Part shown: piece by piece, positions 26,892 through 36,521 of the stretch
Layout of the letters: each line of letters opens with the position of its first letter
How positions within the stretch are numbered: position 1 is the stretch's first letter
Assembly: GCF_004193175.1 (NCBI RefSeq)
Contig: NZ_SAUH01000001.1
Coordinates: forward strand, 310,001 to 374,000
Length of the DNA: 64,000 nt
Origin: Streptomyces sp. RFCAC02
GTDB taxonomy: Bacteria > Actinomycetota > Actinomycetes > Streptomycetales > Streptomycetaceae
Reading direction: 5' to 3'
Program-made: the position numbers and the translations under genes
Notes under the pieces: generated by a model
Database searches by the model: none
Told to the model about the DNA's origin: nothing
The model's input: only the letters and a program-made list of their open reading frames with translations

Positions 26892-28682
26892 TTGGCTCCT
26901 TCCCTGTCCGCTCGCGGCGGTGGTGACGGCTACGACATCGCCTTCAAGATCCTGCTCGCCACCGTGGCCGTCGCCGTCCCGCTGGCCCATCTCGCCTGGC
27001 TGGGCGGAAATCTCACCGCCCGGCTCACCGGCGCCGACCCGTGGGCGCCGTATCTGCCGGCCGACGCTCTCCTGCACCGCGAACAGCTGTGGCCCCGCAC
27101 CGGACCCACCGCCCTGCTGATCGGCGCGCTGATCATCCCCGCCGTCGCCCTGGCCGCCGGCGCCGGCGCATGCGCATGGTGGGCGCACCGGATGCGGCGT
27201 AGCCGGCGCGGGCCGGTGGCGGACATGGCCACGCCCATGGACGTCGAGCCGCTGCTGCGCAAGGCCGTCACCGCGAAGGCCCGGTCGCTGCGGCCGAGCC
27301 TCAGCCACGTCCGGCACATCGCCGCTCGGGACACCGGCGTGCTGCTGGGCAATCTGCAGGGCACGGGCCATGAGGTGCGCATGGGATTCGAGGACGTCGC
27401 CGTGGCGATCATGGCACCGCGGTCGGGGAAGACGACCAGTCTGGCGATCCCCTCGATCCTCAACGCACCCGGCGCGGTCCTGCTCACCTCCAACAAGGCC
27501 GCCGGCGACGCCTACACCGCCACTCTGCAGGCGCGGGCGGAAGTGGGGCGGGCCTGGACGCTGGACCCGCAGCAGATCGCCCACGCGGAGCGCACCATGT
27601 GGTGGAACCCGCTGGAGAGCGCCACGACGCTGGAGGGCGCGAACCGGCTCGCCGGCCACTTCCTGGCCGCGTCGGTGGACGCGTCGCAGCAGGGCGACTT
27701 CTGGTCCAAGGCCGGCTCGAACATCCTCGCGCAGCTCTTCCTGGCCGCCGCGCTGGGCGGGCGGCCGATCACCGATGTGATGGGCTGGCTCGCCTTCCCC
27801 GGTGACCGCACGCCGCTGGACATCCTGCGCGACCACGACTTCGCCGGGGTGGCCGCCCAGCTCAAGGGCACCGTCGAGGGTCCGCCCGAAACCAGGGACG
27901 GCATCTACGAGACGGCCCGGCAGTACGCGGCCGCCCTGCTGAACGCGGAGACCGCCCGCTGGGTCACCCCGCAGCCGGACGCCGACCAGTTCCGGCCCGA
28001 GACGTTCGTCAGCTCCCGCGACACCCTGTACCTGCTGTCCAAGGACGGCGGCGGTGGAGCGTCCGCCCTGATCGCGGCCTGCGCCGACGCCGTCATGCGC
28101 GCCGCGACCACCCAAGCCGAACGCACCGGCGGACGCCTGGACCCGCCCATGCTCGCGATCCTCGACGAGGCCGCCAACGTCTGCAAGATTTCCGACCTCC
28201 CCGACCTCTACTCGCACCTGGGGTCGCGCGGGATCATCCCGATCACCATCCTGCAGTCCTACCGCCAGGGCCAGAAAGTCTGGGGCGACGCCGGGATGGA
28301 CGCCATGTGGTCCGCCGCCACCGTCAAGGTCATCGGAAGCGGCATCGACGACCCCGACTTCGCCGACAAACTCAGCAGGCTCATCGGCGACCACGACGTC
28401 GAGACAACCTCCACGTCCCAGTCCGACTCGGGGAAGTCCACCAGCATCTCGACGCGGCAAGAACGCATCCTGCCGGCCGACGCCATCCGTGCCCTGCCCA
28501 AAGGCACCGCACTGTGTTTCGCCACCGGGATGCGCCCAGCCATGCTCACTCTGCGCCCCTGGTACCTCGAACCGGACGCCGACGCCCTGGCCACCGCATC
28601 CACCACCGCCTCACAGGACATCACCACCCGAGCCATCGCCAAGACCGCTCCCCCACCCGACCAGCCACGGGAAGCAGCCTGA
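26892..28682 (+). CDS. VirD4/TraG-type conjugative coupling protein
   Basis: A 596-residue membrane ATPase that would connect the transferred DNA to the channel. Two N-terminal membrane helices (ILLATVAVAVPLAHLAWL; ALLIGALIIPAVALAAGA) precede the P-loop at about residue 177 (MAPRSGKTTSLAIPSI). Walker B is at about 420 (MLAILDEAANVCKI), followed by GIIPITILQSYRQGQKVWG, the TraD/TraG C-terminal signature. The length is normal for the family. The TTG at 26892 is the earliest start and its ribosome-binding site is weak. No relaxase gene is in the window. Confidence 0.92.
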   Translation: MAPSLSARGGGDGYDIAFKILLATVAVAVPLAHLAWLGGNLTARLTGADPWAPYLPADALLHREQLWPRTGPTALLIGALIIPAVALAAGAGACAWWAHRMRRSRRGPVADMATPMDVEPLLRKAVTAKARSLRPSLSHVRHIAARDTGVLLGNLQGTGHEVRMGFEDVAVAIMAPRSGKTTSLAIPSILNAPGAVLLTSNKAAGDAYTATLQARAEVGRAWTLDPQQIAHAERTMWWNPLESATTLEGANRLAGHFLAASVDASQQGDFWSKAGSNILAQLFLAAALGGRPITDVMGWLAFPGDRTPLDILRDHDFAGVAAQLKGTVEGPPETRDGIYETARQYAAALLNAETARWVTPQPDADQFRPETFVSSRDTLYLLSKDGGGGASALIAACADAVMRAATTQAERTGGRLDPPMLAILDEAANVCKISDLPDLYSHLGSRGIIPITILQSYRQGQKVWGDAGMDAMWSAATVKVIGSGIDDPDFADKLSRLIGDHDVETTSTSQSDSGKSTSISTRQERILPADAIRALPKGTALCFATGMRPAMLTLRPWYLEPDADALATASTTASQDITTRAIAKTAPPPDQPREAA

Positions 28683-28701
28683 CCATCACCCCTGACGCCC
28701 C

Positions 28702-29562
28702 ATGGAACAGACGCCCGTGAACGACTTCACCGACCCCGTCCGCGACCTGCGGCAGCTCGCCGTCGACTTCGATGCCCTGTGCTACCGGGTCCGCAACCTC
28801 ACCATCACCCCGGCAACCGACGCTCTCGACGTCATCTCCCCACCGCTGCAGGACGTGCAACAGGCGACCGGACGCCTCCTCGCCCAACTGCGCACCCTCG
28901 CCACCAGCCCCTACACCACCGTCCCCGGCAGCCAAGAGACCCTCGACGCACTCGCCTCCGTCACGGTGTCCGCCGCGCTGGCCGGCGCCGACCTCGCCGC
29001 CGCCCTGGCCGACAACCCCTGCCACGCCACCCCGCACGGCCCCGCCAGCGACGAAACCGCGGCCCGCGTAGCCCGGCACAAGAAGACGGCACCATCCGTC
29101 GCCGGGTATCTCGCCGACGCCGCCGACCAGCTCGCCCTGTGCGCGACTGCGATCCAATACACGGCCGCCGCCGTTCACCAGGCCACCAGCACGACGGCCA
29201 CGACGACCGCCTCCCACCGGGCAACCGACCTGTCGCCGCCGGCCAGGCTGACCGAGCCGCAGTACACGGCGCTGAACGCCATCGCCCGCGGCGGCGCACG
29301 CCTGCGGGAAACCGGCCGGCCGGGAACCGCCCGCGTCTCCACAGCAGACGGCACCCGGATCACCCAGGCCACACTCCGCGCCCTGGAAACCCGCTCCCTC
29401 ATCCGCGTCGACAACCGCACATCACTGTACGAGGGCAAGAGCATCGCCCTCACGACAGAAGGCCGCAGGGCGCTCGACCATCACCGTGCCGCTCCGGCGA
29501 ACACCACCGCGCTCACTCCAGCAGCGTCGGCGCTCCGGCCCCGCGCCGGACGCGCGCAGTAA
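28702..29562 (+). CDS. two-part protein with C-terminal winged-helix-like domain
   Basis: A 286-residue protein. The helical N-terminal half (LRQLAVDFDALCYRVRNL) is followed by a C-terminal half (about 185-265: LTEPQYTALNAIARGGARL, TQATLRALETRSLIRVDN, LYEGKSIALTTEGRRAL) that is clearly homologous to that of the gene at 12557. It is likely DNA-binding and element-encoded. The ATG at 28702 is used here; an in-frame GTG at 28717 is possible. Confidence 0.7.
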   Translation: MEQTPVNDFTDPVRDLRQLAVDFDALCYRVRNLTITPATDALDVISPPLQDVQQATGRLLAQLRTLATSPYTTVPGSQETLDALASVTVSAALAGADLAAALADNPCHATPHGPASDETAARVARHKKTAPSVAGYLADAADQLALCATAIQYTAAAVHQATSTTATTTASHRATDLSPPARLTEPQYTALNAIARGGARLRETGRPGTARVSTADGTRITQATLRALETRSLIRVDNRTSLYEGKSIALTTEGRRALDHHRAAPANTTALTPAASALRPRAGRAQ

Positions 29563-29757
29563 TCCCCTGCCTCAGCGGACGAGCCGTGCCCGTCCGGTCC
29601 GAACCTGCGCGCCCAGTACCAGGTCGGCCCTCCGACAACTCACCCTTCTTCCTCTGGATCTCTTCTTGCCCGAACAGCCTGTTTTCCGTGCCTTTTCTCT
29701 CGGCGCGAGCGTCCAGTCCAGTGCCATGCTCGCCTTCTCGGCCGACGGCTGCTCCCC

Positions 29758-30909
29758 GTGGGCCTGCCGTGGCGCGGCAGCGGAGCAGGACGACTTCGGA
29801 CTGGCTTTTTGATCCTGGACCTGTTCGCGGGGCCGGGCGGCTGGTCGCACGCCCTGCGGGTCCTGGGCAGGCGGGACATCGGTATCGAGTGGGACCGGTG
29901 GGCGTGCCGGACCCGCGCCGCCGCCGGCCACCTGACCGTCCGTACGGACGCGGCCGTCTACCCGGTGCGGCCCTTCCTCGGCCGCACCCGCGGGCTGATC
30001 GCCAGCCCGCCCTGTCAGGCGTGGTCCACGGCCGGAAGGCGCCTGGGCCTGGTCGACCAGCCGCTCGTCCACCAAGCGATCGCCGACCTCGCCGCCGGCC
30101 GCGACACCCGCGCCCGGCTCCTGACGGCCTGCCGCGACCAGCGATCGCTGCTGGCCGCCGAACCCATGCGCTACCTGCACGCCCTCAACACGGTCGGCGA
30201 GCCGGAATGGGCCGTCATGGAAGAAGTCCCCGCCGTCCTCGCCCTGTGGCGGCAGTACGCGGCCACCCTGCGGACCTGGGGCTTCTCCGTCTGGGCCGGC
30301 ATCCTCAACGCAGCGGACTTCGGGGCGCCCCAGACCCGGCGCCGCGCGATCCTCCTCGCCTCCCGCACCCGCACCGCGACCCCGCCGCCGCCCACTCACG
30401 CCCGCGACGCCGAACCCGAGTCCCTGTTCGGCCCAGGCCGCCGCCGATGGGTGTCCATGGCCGAAGCCCTGGGATGGGGCGCAACCCAGCGCCCCGTGCC
30501 GACACTCTGCGCCGGCGGCGGACCCGGCGGAGGCCCCGAACCCTTCCCCTCCGGCTCCCGCAAAGCCCTCGCCGACGCCCGCGACCACGGCCACTGGACC
30601 AACCCACCCCACGCCACCACCCGGCGCGCCGACGAACCAGCCGGAACCCTGTTCTTCGGACACCGCTCGAACGCATGCGTCTGGATCCCCGAACACACCA
30701 GCGACCCGACCGGCCGCGGGGCGATCCGCATCACGTCCGCCGAAGCCGGCGTCCTGCAGACCTTCCCCGCCGACTACCCCTGGCAGGGAAATCAGAGCCA
30801 GCGCTTCACCCAGATCGGCAACGCCGTCCCACCCCTGCTCGCCGCCCACCTGCTGGCCCCACACCTCAACACGACCGTGACGCCCGGCGACTTCTCCCTC
30901 GCAGCCTGA
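29758..30909 (+). CDS. C5 cytosine DNA methyltransferase
   Basis: A 383-residue enzyme that methylates carbon 5 of cytosine in DNA. Motif I is LILDLFAGPGGWSHAL near the start. Motif IV holds the catalytic cysteine (IASPPCQAWSTAG). Motif VI is EEVP instead of the usual ENV. Motif VIII is PQTRRRAILLA, and motif X is QIGNAVPPLLAAHLL. A 190-bp gap precedes it, and the following gene overlaps it by TGATG. It is an orphan enzyme likely to protect the element from restriction. The GTG at 29758 is the earliest start; a TTG at 29809 is possible. Confidence 0.9.
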   Translation: MGLPWRGSGAGRLRTGFLILDLFAGPGGWSHALRVLGRRDIGIEWDRWACRTRAAAGHLTVRTDAAVYPVRPFLGRTRGLIASPPCQAWSTAGRRLGLVDQPLVHQAIADLAAGRDTRARLLTACRDQRSLLAAEPMRYLHALNTVGEPEWAVMEEVPAVLALWRQYAATLRTWGFSVWAGILNAADFGAPQTRRRAILLASRTRTATPPPPTHARDAEPESLFGPGRRRWVSMAEALGWGATQRPVPTLCAGGGPGGGPEPFPSGSRKALADARDHGHWTNPPHATTRRADEPAGTLFFGHRSNACVWIPEHTSDPTGRGAIRITSAEAGVLQTFPADYPWQGNQSQRFTQIGNAVPPLLAAHLLAPHLNTTVTPGDFSLAA

Positions 30910-31451
30910 TGCCCCACCCCACACCCCCGCCCGGTCCCGACACCGGCCTCGCCGACCTGCCCCCGACCCGGCCCGCGCACTACGCCGAACAAGCCCTCCT
31001 CGGCGCGCTCCTCCTCCAACCGCACCGGCGCGCCGACATCCGCGACCTGCGGCCGGAGCACTTCGGTAACGCCGGCCACCGCGCGCTCTTCCACGCCATC
31101 CGCACCCTCCCCCTCCCCCTCCCCGACCCCGCACTCCACCAGGCCGACCCCGCCTGGCTCGACACCGTCCTCGCCACCGCCGGCACATCCGCACGCGGAC
31201 TGACCGCCGCCCTGCTGCACACCCTCGTCCTCACCTGCCCCCGGCCCGTTCGCCGCATGCCTCAGTGCACCACCACGCGCATCGTCACCCGCAGCAACCG
31301 CGCCTCAACGCATATGACGCAACCAGCGCCACCGACAAAATCCTCACATACACACACTCGTCCGCCCCCTGCCCAGCGCCCACGAGGCACTCCTCAACCA
31401 CGTCCTCAACACCCACTACGGGCGCCCGCGCGGGGAAGCGCAGGCCCTTGA
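30909..31451 (+). pseudogene. DnaB-like helicase N-terminal domain gene, apparently eroded at its 3' end
   Basis: The first about 110 residues fit the DnaB N-terminal domain used by small plasmid proteins: HYAEQALLGALLLQPHRR, LRPEHFGNAGHRALFHAIR, ALLHTLVLTCPRP. After that the reading frame becomes Pro/His/Thr-rich and family-like similarity fades. The frame closes at 31451, only 24 bp before the first CRISPR repeat. I infer that the 3' half has been lost or frameshifted where the CRISPR array now abuts the element. An intact but low-complexity tail cannot be excluded. Confidence 0.6.
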
Positions 31452-31474
31452 ACCAGTCGATCATCCCGTTCCAC

Positions 31475-34400
31475 GGTCCACCCCCGCCCGCGCGGGGAGC
31501 ACTTGGCAACGCTCATGAGCTGGGCGTGCCGCCTCGGTCCACCCCCGCCTGCGCGGGGAGCACCGCTTGGGGTCCTGGTAGGTGCCGGCGCGTACCGGTC
31601 CACCCCCGCCTGCGCGGGGAGCACTGGCCCGAGTAGTCCGCGTCATATCCGCGTACCGGTCCACCCCCGCCTGCGCGGGGAGCACTTCGCGAAGTCGTAG
31701 CACTGGAGGCTCATCGACGGTCCACCCCCGCCTGCGCGGGGAGCACACCAGTGCGACGCGTCGCACGCCCCACCGCGCCGGTCCACCCCCGCCTGCGCGG
31801 GGAGCACGTCGTCGCGGTCCCGCCCCGGGCGTGCAGGAACGGTCCACCCCCGCCTGCGCGGGGAGCACACGAGCAACCCGCTCGACACGAACGTGGCCGC
31901 CGGTCCACCCCCGCCTGCGCGGGGAGCACGCCGAGAACGGCCACGAGCAGATCCAGGAGCGCGGTCCACCCCCGCCTGCGCGGGGAGCACCGGAAGGACA
32001 CCGTCATGACCGTCACCACCGGCGGTCCACCCCCGCCTGCGCGGGAAGCACATCGATCCCACCCCGTCGGCCATCTGCTCCGGCGGTCCACCCCCGCCTG
32101 CGCGGGGAGCACGGCGCTCCTCGGCGGGGCGCTGGGCGAGCAGTAGGTCCACCCCCGCCTGCGCGGGGAGCACCCCGCACCGCACCGCCAGCCGCTCACC
32201 CGGCACGGTCCACCCCCGCCTGCGCGGGGAGCACTTTCGTCATGACGAAACCCGGTCCGTCCGGCGCGGTCCACCCCCGCCTGCGCGGGGAGCACAGGAC
32301 CAGGGCGACGGGGACCAGGAGCACGCCCGGTCCACCCCCGCCTGCGCGGGGAGCACATCTGGCGGACAGACGGAATGCGGTCGCCGTCCGGTCCACCCCC
32401 GCCTGCGCGGGGAGCACCGCCGCAGGTTCCCAGTCCATTGGAGACCTCACGGTCCACCCCCGCCTGCGCGGGGAGCACTAGAAGAGCTCGATCTCGTCGA
32501 GCTCGCCCGGCGGTCCACCCCCGCCTGCGCGGGGAGCACTTCTTGGTGATGTTGACGTTAATCGCGCGCTGCGGTCCACCCCCGCCTGCGCGGGGAGCAC
32601 GGGCCACCCGACACCGACGACAAGCCCGTCGCCGGTCCACCCCCGCCTGCGCGGGGAGCACAGCGCGTCAGCGGCCGACGACCTGGACGCCATCGGTCCA
32701 CCCCCGCCTGCGCGGGGAGCACCCGGGCGTGCTGTATGCCGAGGCGCGGCATCGCGGTCCACCCCCGCCTGCGCGGGGAGCACCCGCTGAGACCGAGCCG
32801 TCCCATGCTCGCGTTCGGTCCACCCCCGCCTGCGCGGGGAGCACCGCGGACGCCGACGGTGTGCCGGGAGAAACGTCGGTCCACCCCCGCCTGCGCGGGG
32901 AGCACGGCGACCATTGCTTGGCCGCGCGGAACAGCTCCGGTCCACCCCCGCCTGCGCGGGGAGCACACCGCCGCCGGGTCCTGCGGGGACTGCGACGGCG
33001 GTCCACCCCCGCCTGCGCGGGGAGCACCAGTGTCCTCCGTGGCATCTCATCACGGGGGACGGTCCACCCCCGCCTGCGCGGGGAGCACGTGGCCGTCGGG
33101 GTAGAGGGCGGTCCAGCAGTTGGTCCACCCCCGCCTGCGCGGGGAGCACGTGGGCGCCGCCACAGCGGGCGGCAAGAGCCTCGGTCCACCCCCGCCTGCG
33201 CGGGGAGCACGTCGCCAGGAGGACCGCGAGCTGCGCGTCGAGCGGTCCACCCCCGCCTGCGCGGGGAGCACGACTCGGTGACCGACGCCGTGGTCGTGGT
33301 CGTCGGTCCACCCCCGCCTGCGCGGGGAGCACCACCGACCCACCGACGTCGCCGCCCGCTCGCCCGGTCCACCCCCGCCTGCGCGGGGAGCACACGGTCG
33401 GGCGGATCTGGACGATCGCCGCGTCTGGTCCACCCCCGCCTGCGCGGGGAGCACCGCGGCTTCGGCGGCCCGGCGCTCGGCGGCGGCGGTCCACCCCCGC
33501 CTGCGCGGGGAGCACAGTAGACCGATCTCGGGGCGGACGGCCCGGGGCGGTCCACCCCCGCCTGCGCGGGGAGCACGAGGGCACCACCTGGCAGGCCATC
33601 GGCCGCCTCGGTCCACCCCCGCCTGCGCGGGGAGCACATGACCGACCGCGACGCGGCCAAGGAAGTCCTCTGGTCCACCCCCGCCTGCGCGGGGAGCACG
33701 CCGCGCACGGCCGCTACGCCGAGGGCGTCAACGGTCCACCCCCGCCTGCGCGGGGAGCACATGCGTACCAGTTCCCGCATCAGGGAGAGCGGCGGTCCAC
33801 CCCCGCCTGCGCGGGGAGCACCCTCTCCCTCAACCTGCACGGCTACCGTACAGCGGTCCACCCCCGCCTGCGCGGGGAGCACCCCGTCCGTCCGTCCGTC
33901 CGGCCCGCGCGAGCCGGTCCACCCCCGCCTGCGCGGGGAGCACGGAACCGGGCTATGCCTCTGGTACGCGCGTCGCGGTCCACCCCCGCCTGCGCGGGGA
34001 GCACATGTCATTGACGGTTTCCATCGGGGACGGCGGCGGTCCACCCCCGCCTGCGCGGGGAGCACTCGTTGCCGTTGCTCTTCCTGATCCGCGCATACGG
34101 TCCACCCCCGCCTGCGCGGGGAGCACCGCGGGCGTGGTTCCGCTGCATGGCGTCCGACACGGTCCACCCCCGCCTGCGCGGGGAGCACGCCGCCGCACCG
34201 AGCGTCGTCCGCTGCTGCACCGGTCCACCCCCGCCTGCGCGGGGAGCACCGAGGTCTGCACCAGTCGAATAGTGCTCAGTGCGGTCCACCCCCGCCTGCG
34301 CGGGGAGCACCCGCGCGGGGGCTGGTCAAGCCCTCGGGGTGGCGGTCCACCCCCGCCTGCGCGGGGAGCACGTGCGGCGCCCCGGCCGGCCTCGGCCTCG

Positions 34401-34554
34401 GCGCGGTCCACCCCCGCCTGCGCGGGGAGCACACCGGATGGCTGGCTAGGGGTGTTGGGGTGGGCGGTCCACCCCCGCCTGCGCGGGGAGCACGCCACCT
34501 CGGCGAGGCGGTAGACCTTGATGGGCGGTCCACCCCCGCCTGCGCGGGGAGCAC
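31475..34554 (-). CRISPR. type I-E CRISPR array 1
   Basis: About 51 repeats and 50 spacers at a 61-bp period. On the minus strand the repeat reads GTGCTCCCCGCGCAGGCGGG followed by GGTGGACC, usually plus a G, with a CCCCGC/GCGGGG stem; spacers are about 32 nt. The repeat at the 31475 end is degenerate (CCCG for CCTG), marking it as the old end, so transcription runs leftward from the cas2 side. One internal repeat near 32030 has a G-to-A change. Only 18 bp separate it from cas2, so crRNAs may be cotranscribed with the cas operon. Confidence 0.97.
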
Positions 34555-34572
34555 ACTTACTGACCTGCGGTT

Positions 34573-34890
34573 TCATGCGGGCTTTGCCATGTCGTTATGT
34601 GATTCGCGGGGGTTCATCGCGACCAGAGTCAGCCCATCGAAGTCGATGGGTGTGCGGCGGCGGGTGCCTGCGGTGGCCAAGGTGAAGCCCTGCTCGTTCG
34701 CCTGGGGGTGGAGCAGGACCGCTGCGCCGTCAGCGATAGTGGCGGATACGGCCTTCCACAGTTCGTCGCGCACCCTGGCGGAAAGGGTCCCGACGTAGAG
34801 ACCGGGCATGGTTTCCAGCATCCAGCGGGACAGTGCGCCCCTGACATGGTCGGGCACGGCCGTGGTGGAGATGACGGTCATGGAGGCCAT
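34573..34890 (-). CDS. cas2e: CRISPR adaptation protein Cas2 (type I-E)
   Basis: A 105-residue Cas2 of the I-E type. MTVISTTAVPDHVRGALSRW is the ferredoxin-like start, GLYVGTLSARVRDELWKAV is typical of Cas2e, and FTLATAGTRRRTPIDFDGL closes the fold. Cas2 joins Cas1 in the integrase complex that inserts new spacers. It is the last gene of the cas operon, 3 nt after cas1. The stop is 18 bp from the first repeat of array 1. Confidence 0.95.
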   Translation of the reverse strand: MASMTVISTTAVPDHVRGALSRWMLETMPGLYVGTLSARVRDELWKAVSATIADGAAVLLHPQANEQGFTLATAGTRRRTPIDFDGLTLVAMNPRESHNDMAKPA

Positions 34891-34893
34891 GGT

Positions 34894-35874
34894 TCAGTCC
34901 TTGTCGCCGTAGTTGATCCCGCCGCGGATGTTGCCGAGTTCGGGGTCCCATAGGTGGGTGAGTTCTTCGGTGGCTTCCTCGATGTCGTCGTCTGTGGGGC
35001 CTGTTCCGGGCTCGAGAAGGTTCTGGATGTCGGCGACGATGCGCGGCAGGAGCCGGAAAAGACGGAGATCTTCACGGAAGGAGCGGCGAGCGTCGCCCTC
35101 TGGATCGGTGGATGCATGAAGGGAGAAGGCCAAGGGAAGGGCGAGTCTCGCTTTGTACAGGTCGGCGATGTCGTAGACGAAGGCGTGGGACTTCCCGGTG
35201 TGAACGAAGCCGAGGCCCGGGGTGCACCCGATGGCGGTGATGGCCGCATGCGCGATGCCGTAGAGGCAGGTGTTCGCGGCCGAGAGTGCCTTGTTCACCG
35301 GGTCCTGGCTGTCCCAGTCCGCGGGGTCGTAGGAGCGTTTGAAGGGGCTGAGACCGTGTTGTCTGGCGAGCGTGCGGTACAGGGCTTTCATCCGTGTGCC
35401 TTCCAGGCCACGAAGTGTGCCCACGGTCGCGTCGGGAGGCGCGGTTTCCCCGAAGCGTCGCCGGTACATGCGGCGGGCGACCTCCGCGCGGGTGATGGGA
35501 TCGCCCCAGGCTCGGGCCTGGCTCTCCAGCCAGCGGGTGGGTTGTTCGTCAGGCACGGTGGCGCTGTAGCAGCGGACCGCTCCTGCCCCGGTGCAGATGA
35601 CGGTGGTGCGGTGGCGCGTGAGCGTGGTCAGGGCACGTGCCGTGATGGATGTGCCGGGACCGAGCAGGAGGGTGCTCAGTGCTGCCGTGGGCAAGGGGAT
35701 GCGTTGCTCGCCGTCGGAGGTGTCGATGACGGCATCGACGCCCGTGTCGTCCTGAACGATGCGGGCGATGTCGATGTAGAGGAACGAGAGGCTGTCGCCG
35801 ACGCGGGGCAGCATGGCGGCTGTCGGTTTGGCCAGGCGGCGACGTGCCTGGCCGCTGCCGGGTGCTGGAGTCAC
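34894..35874 (-). CDS. cas1e: CRISPR integrase Cas1 (type I-E)
   Basis: A 326-residue metal-dependent integrase for spacer acquisition. The family core is present: SFLYIDIARIVQDDTGV, LLLGPGTSITARAL, ALSAANTCLYGIAHAAI with the first acidic region, and GFVHTGKSHAFVYDIADLYK holding the metal-binding His and two Asp. The GTG start overlaps the cas6e stop (GTGA). The length is normal. The sequence gives no reason to think adaptation is broken. Confidence 0.96.
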   Translation of the reverse strand: MTPAPGSGQARRRLAKPTAAMLPRVGDSLSFLYIDIARIVQDDTGVDAVIDTSDGEQRIPLPTAALSTLLLGPGTSITARALTTLTRHRTTVICTGAGAVRCYSATVPDEQPTRWLESQARAWGDPITRAEVARRMYRRRFGETAPPDATVGTLRGLEGTRMKALYRTLARQHGLSPFKRSYDPADWDSQDPVNKALSAANTCLYGIAHAAITAIGCTPGLGFVHTGKSHAFVYDIADLYKARLALPLAFSLHASTDPEGDARRSFREDLRLFRLLPRIVADIQNLLEPGTGPTDDDIEEATEELTHLWDPELGNIRGGINYGDKD

Positions 35875-36521
35875 CGGGCCGGGAGGGCGCTCAGGAGCCC
35901 GCATCCGTAGGACTTGCCACGGCCGATTCCGTCGGTGATGGCGGTGCGGAGTGCGTCGGCGTCGGTGACGGCGGCGATCCCGTCGAAGCGTGTGCGGGCG
36001 TGGGTGATGCGGTGCTTGTCGCCACCGCGTGTGCCGGCGGCGTCGGCCAGTGCCATGCTCCGGACGGAGAGAAGGGTGAGGCCGGCCCGGGTGGCCTGAC
36101 GTTCCCACCACGCGTCGGCTTCGGCTCCGTGGAGCGGCTTCACCTGGAGCGGGCGTCCGTCCTGGGTATTCTTGCCGAGTTTTCGGGTGGCGTTGGCGAT
36201 CAGCCGGTAGTGGATGTGGTCGCCGGTGCGAAGCGCGTCGAGGAGCGGTACGAGGGATTTCGTCTGGGCGGCACCGTAGTTCTGCGGGAGGCGCTCCGCG
36301 GAAGGTGGGAGTCCGCTTTGGATGAGGACGGTTGGTTCTCGCCCGGACATCTCTTCGAGACGGAACAGGACCCGGGCCTGTTGCCTCGGATGTTCACCGA
36401 GGTCCTTGGGGAAGAGCGCCATCACGCGGTGGTGGAGGGCCACGGCGCTGCTGAGATCCTTACGCGCGGCCGGGTTGTCCACGTCGGGCACGAGCCGGGT
36501 GATCCACAAGGGTGTGCTCAT
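35871..36521 (-). CDS. cas6e: CRISPR RNA endonuclease Cas6e
   Basis: A 216-residue Cas6e (CasE) that cuts pre-crRNA at the base of the repeat hairpin and stays bound in Cascade. The N-terminal HHRVMALFP contains the candidate catalytic His. The C-terminal GIGRGKSYGCGLLSALP is the glycine-rich loop. Start and stop each overlap neighbours by 4 nt. The I-E arrays and the mini-CRISPR all keep the CCCCGC/GCGGGG stem this enzyme recognises. Confidence 0.95.
   Translation of the reverse strand: MSTPLWITRLVPDVDNPAARKDLSSAVALHHRVMALFPKDLGEHPRQQARVLFRLEEMSGREPTVLIQSGLPPSAERLPQNYGAAQTKSLVPLLDALRTGDHIHYRLIANATRKLGKNTQDGRPLQVKPLHGAEADAWWERQATRAGLTLLSVRSMALADAAGTRGGDKHRITHARTRFDGIAAVTDADALRTAITDGIGRGKSYGCGLLSALPAR

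Noticed and set aside
28779..31451. 890-codon plus-strand frame across the gene at 28702, the cytosine methyltransferase and beyond
   Set aside because: Arg/Pro-rich shadow frame. Only its last part, from 30909, has a recognisable domain (DnaB-N).
31582..34514. Several long frames with repeated STPACAGST- or LPAQAGVDR-like peptides
   Set aside because: They are translations of CRISPR repeats and spacers, not proteins. The same holds for the frames at 44245-46222 and 56321-57210.
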